From positions 434,001-498,000 of the forward strand of contig NC_015953.1 of assembly GCF_000177195.2 (NCBI RefSeq): 64,000 bases of DNA, read 5' to 3'. Below are positions 31,954 through 39,680 of the stretch, one piece after another (positions within the stretch are counted from its first letter, which is position 1; each line of letters starts with the position of its first letter). The stretch comes from Streptomyces sp. SirexAA-E (lineage in GTDB: Bacteria; Actinomycetota; Actinomycetes; Streptomycetales; Streptomycetaceae). The notes under the pieces are model-generated. The model searched no databases. It had not been told where the DNA came from and worked only from the letters and a program-made list of their open reading frames with translations. Both the position numbers and the translations under genes were made by a program.

Positions 31954-33039
31954 TCACACGCCGTGGACGGGACCGCTCCCGGCGGTCAGTGGCAGTCCGC
32001 TGCCACCCCGGCGTACGGCGACGATCTCGGCCATGATCGACAGGGCCGTCTCCTCGGGCCCGCGCCCGCCGAGGTCCAGCCCGATCGGCGAGTGGAGCCG
32101 GGCGAGTTCCGCGTCGGCCAGGCCCGCCTCGCGGAGCCGTACGAGCCGGTCCTCGTGTGTGCGCCGGCTGCCCATGGCCCCCACGTAACCGGCACGGCTG
32201 CCCAGGGCGAGCGCGAGCACGGGCACGTCGAACCGGGCGTCATGGGTGAGGACGCAGACGGCTGTCGTCCCGTCCACCCGGTCCTGATGGTGGCGGAACC
32301 ATCGGTCGGGCCGGTCGGTGACGACCTCGTCGGCTCCCGGGAAGCGTTCGGGCAGTGCGAAGGCGGGCCTGGCGTCGCAGACCGTGACGCGGTGGCCGAG
32401 GGCGGCGCCGATACCGGCCAGCGGACGGGCGAACTCGGTCGCGCCGAAGACCAGCAGACGCGGCCGGGCCGCGAAGGACTGCACCAGCAGGTCCTCCTCC
32501 GGCGCGCAGTCCGGCTCCCCGCTGCCGGCCCGCACGAGCCCGCCGGCGCCACGGCCCAGCAGTCCTTCGGCCGCGAGCACCGCCGCCCGGTCCCCGCGCG
32601 GGTCGCCGAGCGTGCCGGTGACCGAGCCCTCCCCGACGGCCAGGGCGGACCCTCGGGCGACGGAGGTGACCAGGGCGACGGGGACACCGGCTTCCAGGTC
32701 GGCCGCGATCCGGTCGAGCGGCACCGCGGGGGTGATCTCGCGGACCAGCACCTCGATCGTCCCGCCGCAGGTCAGTCCGGCCTCCAGGGCGTCGCCGTCG
32801 TCCACGCCCCAGCGTCCCACCGCCGGCGTGGCATCCGTCAGCACCTCCTCGGCCATCGCGCAGACCGCGGCCTCCACACAGCCCCCGGACACGCTCCCGG
32901 CGACCCGCCCCTGCGCGGACACCAGCATGGACGCGCCGGGGCCGTGCGGTGCCGACCCCCAGGTACGCGTCACGGTCGCCATGGCGAAGCGGATCCCGGA
33001 GCGCTGCCAGGCGGCCGCCTGCTGGATGACGTGTCTCAT
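31954..33039 (-). CDS. XdhC/CoxI family protein
   Basis: 361 residues. The N-terminal XdhC/CoxI domain carries VTRTWGSAPHGPGASMLV and GSVSGGCVEAAV; the C-terminal Rossmann domain starts RLLVFGATEFARPLAGIGAALGHRVTVCDARPAF and includes YVGAMGSRRTHEDR. XdhC proteins help sulfurate and insert the molybdenum cofactor into xanthine dehydrogenase-type enzymes. No molybdo-hydroxylase subunits are in the window, so its client lies elsewhere or it is an orphan. The short ATG at 33039 gives the conserved start MRHVIQQAAAWQRSG; the much longer upstream reading frame is a spurious extension. Confidence 0.9.
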   Translation of the reverse strand: MRHVIQQAAAWQRSGIRFAMATVTRTWGSAPHGPGASMLVSAQGRVAGSVSGGCVEAAVCAMAEEVLTDATPAVGRWGVDDGDALEAGLTCGGTIEVLVREITPAVPLDRIAADLEAGVPVALVTSVARGSALAVGEGSVTGTLGDPRGDRAAVLAAEGLLGRGAGGLVRAGSGEPDCAPEEDLLVQSFAARPRLLVFGATEFARPLAGIGAALGHRVTVCDARPAFALPERFPGADEVVTDRPDRWFRHHQDRVDGTTAVCVLTHDARFDVPVLALALGSRAGYVGAMGSRRTHEDRLVRLREAGLADAELARLHSPIGLDLGGRGPEETALSIMAEIVAVRRGGSGLPLTAGSGPVHGV

Positions 33040-33183
33040 GTCGTTCACCTCGGACCGGAGGATGGGGGGAGTCCCGCGCGGTGGATGACCTTCAGTGTGC
33101 GTCACCGCGGGCACCGGGGCCGGTCCGCCGGGCGGTCGCCCGCCCCGCTCACCCGCATCGGCGCCCCGTGTCGCGGGCGCCGG

Positions 33184-33207
33184 GTTTCGGGCGTGAAGTA
33201 GGGGTAC
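33184..33207 (+). promoter_or_regulatory. Sigma-B-like promoter GTTT-N14-GGGTAC
   Basis: The spacing and boxes match the Streptomyces stress sigma factor SigB consensus, GNNT-N14-16-GGGTAC/T. The -10 ends 69 bases before the ATG of the small hydrophilic protein at 33277. A second GGGTAC at 33210-33215 has no suitable -35. The rest of the 237-base gap 33040-33276 contains no gene. Confidence 0.6.
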
Positions 33208-33276
33208 CCGGGTACACAACGGCACGCAAGGGACAGCCGTGCCGCCGCAGGGCCCGACGAGAGCAAGGAGAGCGTC

Positions 33277-33603
33277 ATGCCGGCAGGATCCAACCGCAAG
33301 CGGGAACGCCAGTACGAGCACATCAAGGAGAGCACCGAGAAGCGCGGCGCCTCCGAGGGCCGGGCCGAGGAGATCGCGGCCCGCACGGTCAACAAGGAGC
33401 GTGCGCGGGCCGGTGAGTCGAAGACGGCGAGCAAGACGTCGATCCGTGATCCCAAGTCCGCCTCCGAGCGCGGCGGACAGCGCTCCCACAGCGGGGCGAA
33501 GGGGCCGACCCGGGACCAGCTGTACGAAGAGGCGAAGAAGAAGAACGTCGAGGGCCGCTCGACCATGAACAAGGACCAGCTGCGCAAGGCCGTCGGCCGC
33601 TGA
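33277..33603 (+). CDS. Small basic hydrophilic stress-type protein (annotated as plasmid stabilization-like in relatives)
   Basis: 108 residues, highly charged and without hydrophobic segments: NRKRERQYEHIKESTEKRGASEGRAEEIAARTVNKERARAGE, then GPTRDQLYEEAKKKNVEGRSTMNKDQLRKAVGR. The C-terminal part resembles the small Rho N-terminal-like helical motif (LYEEAKKKNVEGRSTMNKDQL). Relatives in Streptomyces are often labelled plasmid stabilization protein without experimental support. No function can be read. The ATG follows AAGGAGAG. A SigB-like promoter upstream and a hairpin at the stop suggest a monocistronic stress gene. A nucleic-acid-binding role is only a guess. Confidence 0.82.
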   Translation: MPAGSNRKRERQYEHIKESTEKRGASEGRAEEIAARTVNKERARAGESKTASKTSIRDPKSASERGGQRSHSGAKGPTRDQLYEEAKKKNVEGRSTMNKDQLRKAVGR

Positions 33604-33618
33604 TCCCGCCGCGGGATC
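33602..33618 (+). terminator. Small hairpin GATCCCGCCGCGGGATC at the stop codon
   Basis: A 7-base-pair perfect stem with a 3-base loop overlaps the TGA of the small hydrophilic protein. It may end or attenuate that transcript before the flavodoxin gene, which starts about 100 bases later. Confidence 0.5.
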
Positions 33619-33717
33619 CGGCACCCGTCGGCCGTCCGGCCCCCGTACCCCTACGAGCGGGTGAACGGCCGCGCGGGTCGGCGCGGTTCCCGTCCCTCCG
33701 ACGCGAGAGTGGGAGTC

Positions 33718-34323
33718 ATGCGCGCCCTGGTGATCAACTGCACCCTCAAACCGTCCCCCCAGCCCTCGAACACGGAGGCCCTGGCCCGACAGGTCGTCAC
33801 CGCTCTGCAGGGGCACGGCGCGACGGTGGACGTCGTGCGCGCCGTCGACCTGGACATCCGGCCGGGCGTCGAGAACGACATGGGCGGGGGTGACGAGTGG
33901 CCGTCGGTGCGCGAGAAACTGTCGTCGGCCGACATCGTCGTGGTGGCTTCCCCGACCTGGGTCGGCCGCCCCTCCTCCGTGGCCCAGCGCGTCCTGGAAC
34001 GCATGGACGCGATGATCAGCGAGACGGACGACGAGAACCGGCCCGTCGCCTACAACCGGGTGGCGGGTGTGGTCGTCACCGGCAACGAGGACGGCGCCCA
34101 CCACGTCATCAGCGAGATCTGCGGGGCACTCGGGGACATCGGGTACACCGTGCCGGGCCAGGCGTGGACGTACTGGCACCTCGGCCCCGGGCCGGGCCCC
34201 GACTACCTCGACGACGATCGCGGCCACGACTGGGCGGCTTCCACCGCCCGGGCGATGGCCTCCAACCTCTTCCACACGGCGCGCGCCCTCACCGAACACC
34301 CGGTGCCCGCACCGCCGTCCTGA
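33718..34323 (+). CDS. Flavodoxin-like NAD(P)H-dependent oxidoreductase
   Basis: 201 residues. A flavodoxin-like fold is indicated by MRALVINCTLKPSPQPSNTEALARQVV, with the phosphate-binding Ser/Thr loop after the first strand, and by DIVVVASPTWVGRPSSVAQRVLERMD, which contacts the flavin ring. VAGVVVTGNEDGAHHVISEI is the usual third element. Members reduce quinones or other small acceptors using FMN. The ATG lies in GGGAGTCATG, which supplies a close ribosome site. The FAD-Rieske gene starts 13 bases after its stop, so the two are probably one operon, consistent with a shared redox role. Confidence 0.88.
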   Translation: MRALVINCTLKPSPQPSNTEALARQVVTALQGHGATVDVVRAVDLDIRPGVENDMGGGDEWPSVREKLSSADIVVVASPTWVGRPSSVAQRVLERMDAMISETDDENRPVAYNRVAGVVVTGNEDGAHHVISEICGALGDIGYTVPGQAWTYWHLGPGPGPDYLDDDRGHDWAASTARAMASNLFHTARALTEHPVPAPPS

Positions 34324-34336
34324 GAGACGAGTGCGC

Positions 34337-35866
34337 ATGACACGCGGAACCGAACTGCCGGGAACGGACGAGTCCTACTGGATGGCGACGTCCGAACACC
34401 CCGCCTTCCCCGCCCTGGACGCCGACCGGGCGGCCGACGTCGTGGTCGTCGGCGGCGGCGTGGCGGGACTGAGCACCGCATGGGAACTGACCAGGGCGGG
34501 GCGCAGCGTCGTCGTGCTGGAGGCGGACCGTGTCGCGGCCGGGGTGACCGGTTGCACGACGGCCAAACTCACCGCCGCGCACTCCCTGGTGTACGACCGG
34601 CTCCGGCGCACCCGGGGGCCCGAGGGCGCGGCGCGGTACGCGCTGTCGCAGCAGGCGGCGGTGGAGCGGGTCGGCGCGGTGGTGGCGGAGCTCGGCATCG
34701 CCTGCGACCTGGAGAGCGCCTCGGCGTTCACCTTCACCACGGACCCGGGGCGCCGTGCGGAGTTCGAGGCGGAGGCCGAGGCGGCCGCCGAGGCCGGGCT
34801 CGACGCCGCGTGCGTACGGGAGACGGAGCTCCCCTTCCCCGTGGCGGCCGCGGTCCGGGTGAGGCGTCAGGCGCAGTTCCATCCGCGCCGGTATCTGCTG
34901 GCACTGGCGTCCGACCTCCGTGCGCGGGGCGGTGTGATCCATGAACGGACCCGGGTCACCGGTCTGAGCGAGGGCAGCCCCTGCCGGGTGACCACGGAGT
35001 CGGGGCTGACGGTGTCGGCGCGTGACGTGGTGATCGCCACGCACGTCCCCGTGTTCGACCGTGCTCTGCTCTTCGCCCGGATGTCGCCGCGCCGTGAACT
35101 CGTCGTGGCGGCCCCACTGGCGGCCGAGGCCGCGCCGGAGCACATGTACATCACCGACGAGGGCGGCAAGCGTTCGGTGCGTACGGCGCCGCTCGACGCG
35201 GACCGGCGGCTGCTCATCGTCACGGGCGAGGACTTCACACCCGGTACGGGGGACGCCCGTGAGCGGTTCCGGCGGCTGGACGCGTGGATGCATGAGCACT
35301 TCCCGGCCGGTCCGACGGCGTACCGCTGGGCGGCCCAGGACAACGACGTCAGTGACGGGGTGCCACTGATCGGCCCGTTCCACCCCGGCGCGCGCCATGT
35401 GTACGTCGCGACGGGGTTCGGCGGCTGGGGCATGAGCGGAGGCGTGCTGGCGGGGCAGCTCCTGACGGCGACGCTCACCGGGGACACCCCCTCCTGGGCG
35501 GGGCTCTACGACCCCCGCCGACTACGGAGCACGGTCCGCGAGGGCGCCAAGCTGCTGACCCAACAGGCGGAGGTGGCCCGGCACTTCGTGGGCGACCGCC
35601 TCAAGGGCACGCGGGTGGACTCCGCCGAGGAGATCGCCCCCGGTACGGGTGCCCTCGTGCGGGACGGAGGGCGGCACCGGGCCGTCTACCGTGACGAGGA
35701 GGGCCGGACGCACAGCGTGTCGGCGCGGTGCACGCATCTGGGGTGCCTGGTCGCCTTCAACCCGGCGGAGACCTCCTGGGAGTGCCCGTGCCACGGCTCG
35801 CGGTTCGGTGTCGACGGTGAGGTGCTCCAGGGTCCCGCCGTTCGTCCGCTGCCTCCGGCCGAGTAA
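34337..35866 (+). CDS. FAD-dependent oxidoreductase with C-terminal Rieske domain
   Basis: 509 residues. The N-terminal DAO-type FAD domain has ADVVVVGGGVAGLSTAWELTRAGRSVVVLEAD (FAD dinucleotide motif) and ends VYVATGFGGWGMSGGVLAGQLL. The C-terminal Rieske domain (about 415-505) binds a [2Fe-2S] cluster through CTHLGC and CPCHGSRF. The architecture is widespread in actinobacteria and resembles glycine/gamma-glutamylputrescine-type oxidases joined to a Rieske centre; substrates are undefined. It probably forms an operon with the flavodoxin upstream. A very strong terminator follows the stop by 11 bases. Confidence 0.92.
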   Translation: MTRGTELPGTDESYWMATSEHPAFPALDADRAADVVVVGGGVAGLSTAWELTRAGRSVVVLEADRVAAGVTGCTTAKLTAAHSLVYDRLRRTRGPEGAARYALSQQAAVERVGAVVAELGIACDLESASAFTFTTDPGRRAEFEAEAEAAAEAGLDAACVRETELPFPVAAAVRVRRQAQFHPRRYLLALASDLRARGGVIHERTRVTGLSEGSPCRVTTESGLTVSARDVVIATHVPVFDRALLFARMSPRRELVVAAPLAAEAAPEHMYITDEGGKRSVRTAPLDADRRLLIVTGEDFTPGTGDARERFRRLDAWMHEHFPAGPTAYRWAAQDNDVSDGVPLIGPFHPGARHVYVATGFGGWGMSGGVLAGQLLTATLTGDTPSWAGLYDPRRLRSTVREGAKLLTQQAEVARHFVGDRLKGTRVDSAEEIAPGTGALVRDGGRHRAVYRDEEGRTHSVSARCTHLGCLVAFNPAETSWECPCHGSRFGVDGEVLQGPAVRPLPPAE

Positions 35867-35877
35867 CCGGGGCGTGC

Positions 35878-35930
35878 GCCGAGGGCGCCGCCGGAGCCCG
35901 CTGCTGCGGGGCTCCGGCGGCGCCCTCGGC
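35878..35930 (+). terminator. Very strong terminator hairpin (22-bp perfect stem)
   Basis: A 22-base-pair perfect GC-rich stem with a 9-base loop (GCTGCTGCG) begins 11 bases after the FAD-Rieske stop. It is the most stable hairpin noticed in the window and isolates the upstream redox pair from the P450 operon. Confidence 0.9.
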
Positions 35931-36111
35931 CGTGGTGCCCGTCGTCGAAACTGCGCCATTGTCCGCGTGGCAGTGCCCCCCGGGCCCGGACCGGCAGCTC
36001 GGTGTGCGCGCTTCCGCGAGCCCCGGCTTTCGGTAACACTCCTTGTGCGCACGGGGGTTGGCGCGTGCTCGGGCCCGTCGCCGCGCCTCCGTGCGGGCTG
36101 CGATCAAATTC

Positions 36112-36127
36112 AGTCAGTCGATTGACT
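36112..36127. promoter_or_regulatory. TetR-type operator AGTCA-N6-TGACT upstream of P450 operon
   Basis: A perfect inverted repeat lies 103 bases before the TetR start and contains TTGACT, a good -35 element. Repressor binding would block the promoter, so autoregulation of the TetR-ferredoxin-reductase-P450 operon is likely. The remainder of 35931-36191 has no gene. Confidence 0.6.
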
Positions 36128-36191
36128 TAGGTGTGGTCGGTCGGGTTGGCTCCGGTCAGGCGGTTCCCCCTCCCCCACGACTGGAGCAGCC

Positions 36192-36233
36192 ATGACCGAC
36201 ATGTCCGCGCGGGTACCGGCGGTGAGCGGATGA
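36192..36233 (+). CDS. Leader peptide MTDMSARVPAVSG overlapping the TetR start
   Basis: A 13-residue open reading frame with a good ribosome site (GGAG, 5 bases before the ATG). Its TGA overlaps the TetR ATG as ATGA (36230-36233). The TetR start itself has no clear ribosome site (GGTGAGCGG only). Translation of the regulator may therefore depend on ribosomes finishing this peptide. Real translation is not proven. Confidence 0.5.
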   Translation: MTDMSARVPAVSG

Positions 36234-36901
36234 GTGCGACCGGAGCCCGGGTGGCACGGTCCGCCGCCACCCGTGAGGCGATCATGACCGCGGCCGAACG
36301 GCTCTACGCGGAACAGGGGCTGTCCGCCATCTCCAACCGGCAGATCAGCGAGGCCGCCGGCCAGGGCAACGTCACCGCCGTCAGCTACCACTTCGGCTCC
36401 CGGCTCGACCTGGTGCGCGCCATCATGGTGCGGCACGGCGAACAGGTCGACGCGCTCCGCACCCGCCACGTGGCCGAGGTGGGCGGCAGCACCGATCTCA
36501 GGGACTGGGTGCGCTGCCTGGTACGCCCGGTCTCCGAGCACCTGGCGGCCCTCGGTGTCCCGTCCTGGCAGGCCCGGTTCGCGGTGCAGGTCCTCACCGA
36601 CCCGGTGACGCGGAACCTGATCGCCGAGGAGGCCCTCGGCCGGCCCGGTCTGCACGCCGTGATGCTCGGTCTGAAGCAGCGCCTGGCGGATCTCCCGCCG
36701 CACGTCCGCCGCGTGCGGGGCGAGATGGCCCGCCATCTGATCACCCACACCTGTGCCGAGCGGGAACGGGGGCTGGCGGACAGGACCGCCCGGCCCCGCG
36801 CGTCCTGGTCGGACACCGCCGACGAGTTGGAGGACGCGCTCGTCGGCCTGTTCACCGCCCCGGTCACCCACCCCCACCCCCGTACCAAGGAGACCCTGTG
36901 A
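36230..36901 (+). CDS. TetR-family regulator of the P450 operon
   Basis: 223 residues. The N-terminal TetR helix-turn-helix (about 12-60) reads ATREAIMTAAERLYAEQGLSAISNRQISEAAGQGNVTAVSYHFGSRLDL, with the family's typical YHFGS turn. The ligand-binding C-terminal domain is unremarkable. The start at 36230 is fixed by the ATGA overlap with the leader peptide; other in-frame starts lack support. Its stop overlaps the ferredoxin GTG by 4 bases. Being first in the P450 operon, it probably represses it through the palindrome at 36112-36127 until a P450 substrate or product binds. Confidence 0.9.
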   Translation: MSATGARVARSAATREAIMTAAERLYAEQGLSAISNRQISEAAGQGNVTAVSYHFGSRLDLVRAIMVRHGEQVDALRTRHVAEVGGSTDLRDWVRCLVRPVSEHLAALGVPSWQARFAVQVLTDPVTRNLIAEEALGRPGLHAVMLGLKQRLADLPPHVRRVRGEMARHLITHTCAERERGLADRTARPRASWSDTADELEDALVGLFTAPVTHPHPRTKETL

Positions 36902-37098
36902 AGATCACCGTCGACGAAGAGAAGTGCTGCGCCGCCGGTCAGTGTGTGCTGATAGCCCCCGAGGTCTTCGACCAGCGCGACGAGGACGGCATCGTGGTCC
37001 TGCTGGACGACGAGCCGCCCGCAGGCCGGCACGACGTCGTGCGGGAGTCCGCCGACATCTGCCCCGCCGCCGCGATCCGTCTCCACGAGGACGCGTGA
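36898..37098 (+). CDS. [3Fe-4S] ferredoxin of P450 system
   Basis: 66 residues, standard for P450-linked ferredoxins of Streptomyces. Cysteines C10, C16 and C55 with the pattern CxxAxxC...CP indicate a [3Fe-4S] cluster, Ala13 taking the place of the fourth cysteine (EKCCAAGQC, ADICPAAAI). It shuttles single electrons from the reductase to the P450. The GTG start overlaps the TetR stop (GTGA), and its stop overlaps the reductase GTG in the same way, so expression of the three is tightly coupled. Confidence 0.95.
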   Translation: MKITVDEEKCCAAGQCVLIAPEVFDQRDEDGIVVLLDDEPPAGRHDVVRESADICPAAAIRLHEDA

Positions 37099-38288
37099 GC
37101 TCCCCCGGGCACGTCCTGGTGGTGGGAGCCTCCGCGGCCGGGCTCGGCACGGCGGAGGCCCTGCGCCGGAAGGGCTACCAAGGACGTCTCACCCTGCTGG
37201 GCGCCGAGTCCGGACCGCCCTACGACCGGCCCCCGTTGTCCAAGCAGGTGCTCTCCGGCGCCTGGGAGCCGGACAAGGCGCGGCTGCGCCCGCAGGACGC
37301 CCTCGACGGGCTGGACGCCACGTTCGTCCTCGGAGATCCGGCCGTCTCGCTGGACGCGGCACGGCGTCGGGTGGAGACGGCGTCCGGTCGGACACTGACG
37401 GCGGACGCGGTCGTCGTCGCCACCGGCGTACGGGCCCGCCCGCTCCCCGGCCCGGGCGGACTGCGCGGCGTGCACGTCGTGCGTACGCTCGACGACTCGG
37501 CGGCCCTGCGCGCCGATCTGGTGGCCGCCCGTCGCCTCGTGGTGGTCGGTGACGGGGTGCTGGGCGCGGAGGCCGCGGCCACCGCACGGCTGATGGGGCT
37601 GGAGGTGTGCGTGGTCGGCCCGCAGCCGTCCCCGATGACCGACCAGCTCGGCCCGTTCGCCGCCGGGCACCTCGCCGCCCTGCACACCCGCAACGGCGTG
37701 GTGCTGCGGGGAGGAACCCTGGTGGAGTCGCTGCTGTCACGGGAGGGCCGGGTCGCCGGCGTGCGGCTCGTGGGCGGCGAGGAGCTGGAGGCGGACGTGG
37801 TGGTGGCCGCGATCGGCTGCGCACCCGCCACCGACTGGCTCGCGGGCAGCGGGCTGGAGCTGGACGACGGCGTCGTCTGCGACGCGTACTGCCGCGCGGC
37901 GGACGGCGTCTGGGCGGCGGGGGACGTGGCGCGCTGGCATCACGCGGGAGTCGGACGGGCGATGCGGCTGGAGAACCGCGCCAACGCCACCGAGCAGGCC
38001 CTCGCCGTCGCCGGGAACATCCTCGGCGAGAACCGGCCGTACCTGCCCGTGCCCTCCTTCTGGACCGACCAGTTCCAGGTGAAGATCCAGGTGCTCGGCA
38101 CGCCCACGGCGGACGCCTCCCCCGAGGTGGTGGACGGCGATCCGGCCCAGGGGCGTTTCGTGGTGCGGTACGACGCCCCGGGAGGGCCCACGGGCGTGCT
38201 CGGCTGGAACATGCCCAAGCAGACCCGACTGCACCGGGCCGTCCTGACGGACCGCTTCACCCGCCCGCCGGAGCCGGCCGGCCGGTGA
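37095..38288 (+). CDS. NAD(P)H-dependent ferredoxin reductase
   Basis: 397 residues, putidaredoxin-reductase type. FAD-binding GASAAGLGTAEALRRKGY, followed by PYDRPPLSKQVLSG (a hallmark of this class); NAD-binding VVVGDGVLGAEAAATARLMG; and the second FAD motif DGVWAAGDVARW. The C-terminal domain has FWTDQFQVKIQVLGTP, also typical. It passes electrons from NAD(P)H to the adjacent ferredoxin. The GTG start at 37095 overlaps the ferredoxin stop (GTGA). The NAD-binding loop reads GDGVLG rather than the commoner GGGFIG, a tolerated variation. Confidence 0.95.
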   Translation: MSSPGHVLVVGASAAGLGTAEALRRKGYQGRLTLLGAESGPPYDRPPLSKQVLSGAWEPDKARLRPQDALDGLDATFVLGDPAVSLDAARRRVETASGRTLTADAVVVATGVRARPLPGPGGLRGVHVVRTLDDSAALRADLVAARRLVVVGDGVLGAEAAATARLMGLEVCVVGPQPSPMTDQLGPFAAGHLAALHTRNGVVLRGGTLVESLLSREGRVAGVRLVGGEELEADVVVAAIGCAPATDWLAGSGLELDDGVVCDAYCRAADGVWAAGDVARWHHAGVGRAMRLENRANATEQALAVAGNILGENRPYLPVPSFWTDQFQVKIQVLGTPTADASPEVVDGDPAQGRFVVRYDAPGGPTGVLGWNMPKQTRLHRAVLTDRFTRPPEPAGR

Positions 38289-38347
38289 GCCTGCCCGGCC
38301 GGCGCCGGGCCCCCTTGTTTCCTCGACCCCACCCCCGGAGGCATCCC

Positions 38348-39577
38348 ATGACCACCCACCCCCAAGCGGCGCCGGACATCCCCGCCTTTCCCGCGCCCCG
38401 CTCCCCCGTCTGCCCGTTCGACCCGTCGCCCGGGATGCGGGCGCTGAGCGACCGGGGTCCCGTCACCCGGGTCCGTTCCTGGGGCGACAGCACCCCCTGG
38501 GCGGTGACCGGGCACGCCGAGCAGCGGGCGCTGCTCGCCGACCCCCGGCTGAGCGTCGACTTCTCCAACCCGGGTTTCCCCAGTCCCGTCGATCCCCGTC
38601 ACCACCGGGGAGGCGGGTCCACGGACCTCAGCTTCGTCGGCATGGACGACCCCGAACACGCCCGCCTGCGCCGCATGGTCAGCGGTGCCTTCACCCTCAA
38701 GCGCGTCGAGGCCCTGCGTCCGGCCGTCCAGCGGATGACGGACACCTTCATCGACCGGATGCTGGCCGGTCCGAAGCCCGCCGACCTCGTCCAGGCGCTG
38801 GCGCTCCCCCTGCCCTCGCTCGTCATCTCCGACCTGCTCGGGGTGCCCTACGAGGACCACGCGTTCTTCCAGCGGAACAGCGGCACCCTGGTCTCGGCGG
38901 TCGCGACCGGTGAGGAGCGGCACGCCGCCCACACGGCGCTGGCGGAGTACCTCGACGACCTGGTCGCGCAGAAGACCGCCGAACCCGCCGACGACCTGCT
39001 GTCCACGCTGGGCGGGCAGGTCCGGGCGGGCGAGCTGACCCGCCGGGAAGCGGCCACCATGGGCGTCCTGCTGCTGCTCGGCGGCCACGAGACCACCGCG
39101 AACATGATCAGCCTGGGCACCCTGCTGCTGCTCCACCACCCCGACCAGCTCGCCGCCGTCCGCGACGCCGAGGACCCGCAGGTCGTCGTCGGCGCCGTCG
39201 AGGAGTTGCTGCGCTACCTCTCCATCGTCCATCTCGGCCGCCGCCGCACCGCCCTGGAGGACATAGAGATCGCCGGGCAGACCATCGCGGCCGGCGAAGG
39301 CGTGATCCTCCTCGGCGAGCTCGCCAACCGTGACCCGCAGGTCTTCGAGGACCCCGACCGCCTCGACATCACCCGCAACGCCCGACGCCACCAGGCGTTC
39401 GGCGCCGGCGCCCACCACTGCGTCGGCCAGCCGCTGGCCCGGCTCGAACTCCAGGTGGTCTATCCCACCCTCTTCCGGCGCATCCCCACGCTGCGCCCGG
39501 CCGTCCCGCTGGAGGACACCCGGTTCAAGTACGACACCGTCATCTACGGCCTGCACGAACTGCCCGTCACCTGGTGA
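38348..39577 (+). CDS. Cytochrome P450 monooxygenase
   Basis: 409 residues, a normal soluble bacterial P450. The I-helix motif is LLGGHETT, the K-helix ExxR is EELLR, and the heme loop FGAGAHHCVGQPLAR supplies the thiolate Cys358. The N-terminal GMDDPEHARLRRMVSGAFT is also typical; overall it resembles the CYP105/CYP107-like Streptomyces group, which oxidises diverse small molecules. The ATG follows GGAGG. Ferredoxin and reductase genes directly upstream make this a self-sufficient class I system. The substrate is unknown, and no biosynthetic cluster is adjacent, so a xenobiotic or catabolic role is possible. Confidence 0.95.
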   Translation: MTTHPQAAPDIPAFPAPRSPVCPFDPSPGMRALSDRGPVTRVRSWGDSTPWAVTGHAEQRALLADPRLSVDFSNPGFPSPVDPRHHRGGGSTDLSFVGMDDPEHARLRRMVSGAFTLKRVEALRPAVQRMTDTFIDRMLAGPKPADLVQALALPLPSLVISDLLGVPYEDHAFFQRNSGTLVSAVATGEERHAAHTALAEYLDDLVAQKTAEPADDLLSTLGGQVRAGELTRREAATMGVLLLLGGHETTANMISLGTLLLLHHPDQLAAVRDAEDPQVVVGAVEELLRYLSIVHLGRRRTALEDIEIAGQTIAAGEGVILLGELANRDPQVFEDPDRLDITRNARRHQAFGAGAHHCVGQPLARLELQVVYPTLFRRIPTLRPAVPLEDTRFKYDTVIYGLHELPVTW

Positions 39578-39613
39578 CACCGGGACCGGGCCTCCCCGGG
39601 GAGCCGTGCGGGC

Positions 39614-39637
39614 GGCGGGTCAGTACGATGAACCGCC
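39614..39637. promoter_or_regulatory. Dyad GGCGG-N-TCA...TGA-N-CCGCC over a TACGAT -10 box (BlaI operator candidate)
   Basis: A 24-base imperfect palindrome lies 43 bases before the BlaI GTG. Its centre contains TACGAT, a good -10 sequence, so a repressor on it would block transcription of the blaI/M56 pair. It differs from the classical TACA/TGTA Bla box. Confidence 0.45.
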
Positions 39638-39680
39638 CCGCGGCGACCCGGGGGCACGGCGGCGGGAAGAGGAACCGGAA

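Noticed and set aside
31954..34338. 794-codon minus frame including xdhC
   Set aside because: The part upstream of 33039 is antisense to the flavodoxin and the small protein; only the last 361 residues match XdhC.
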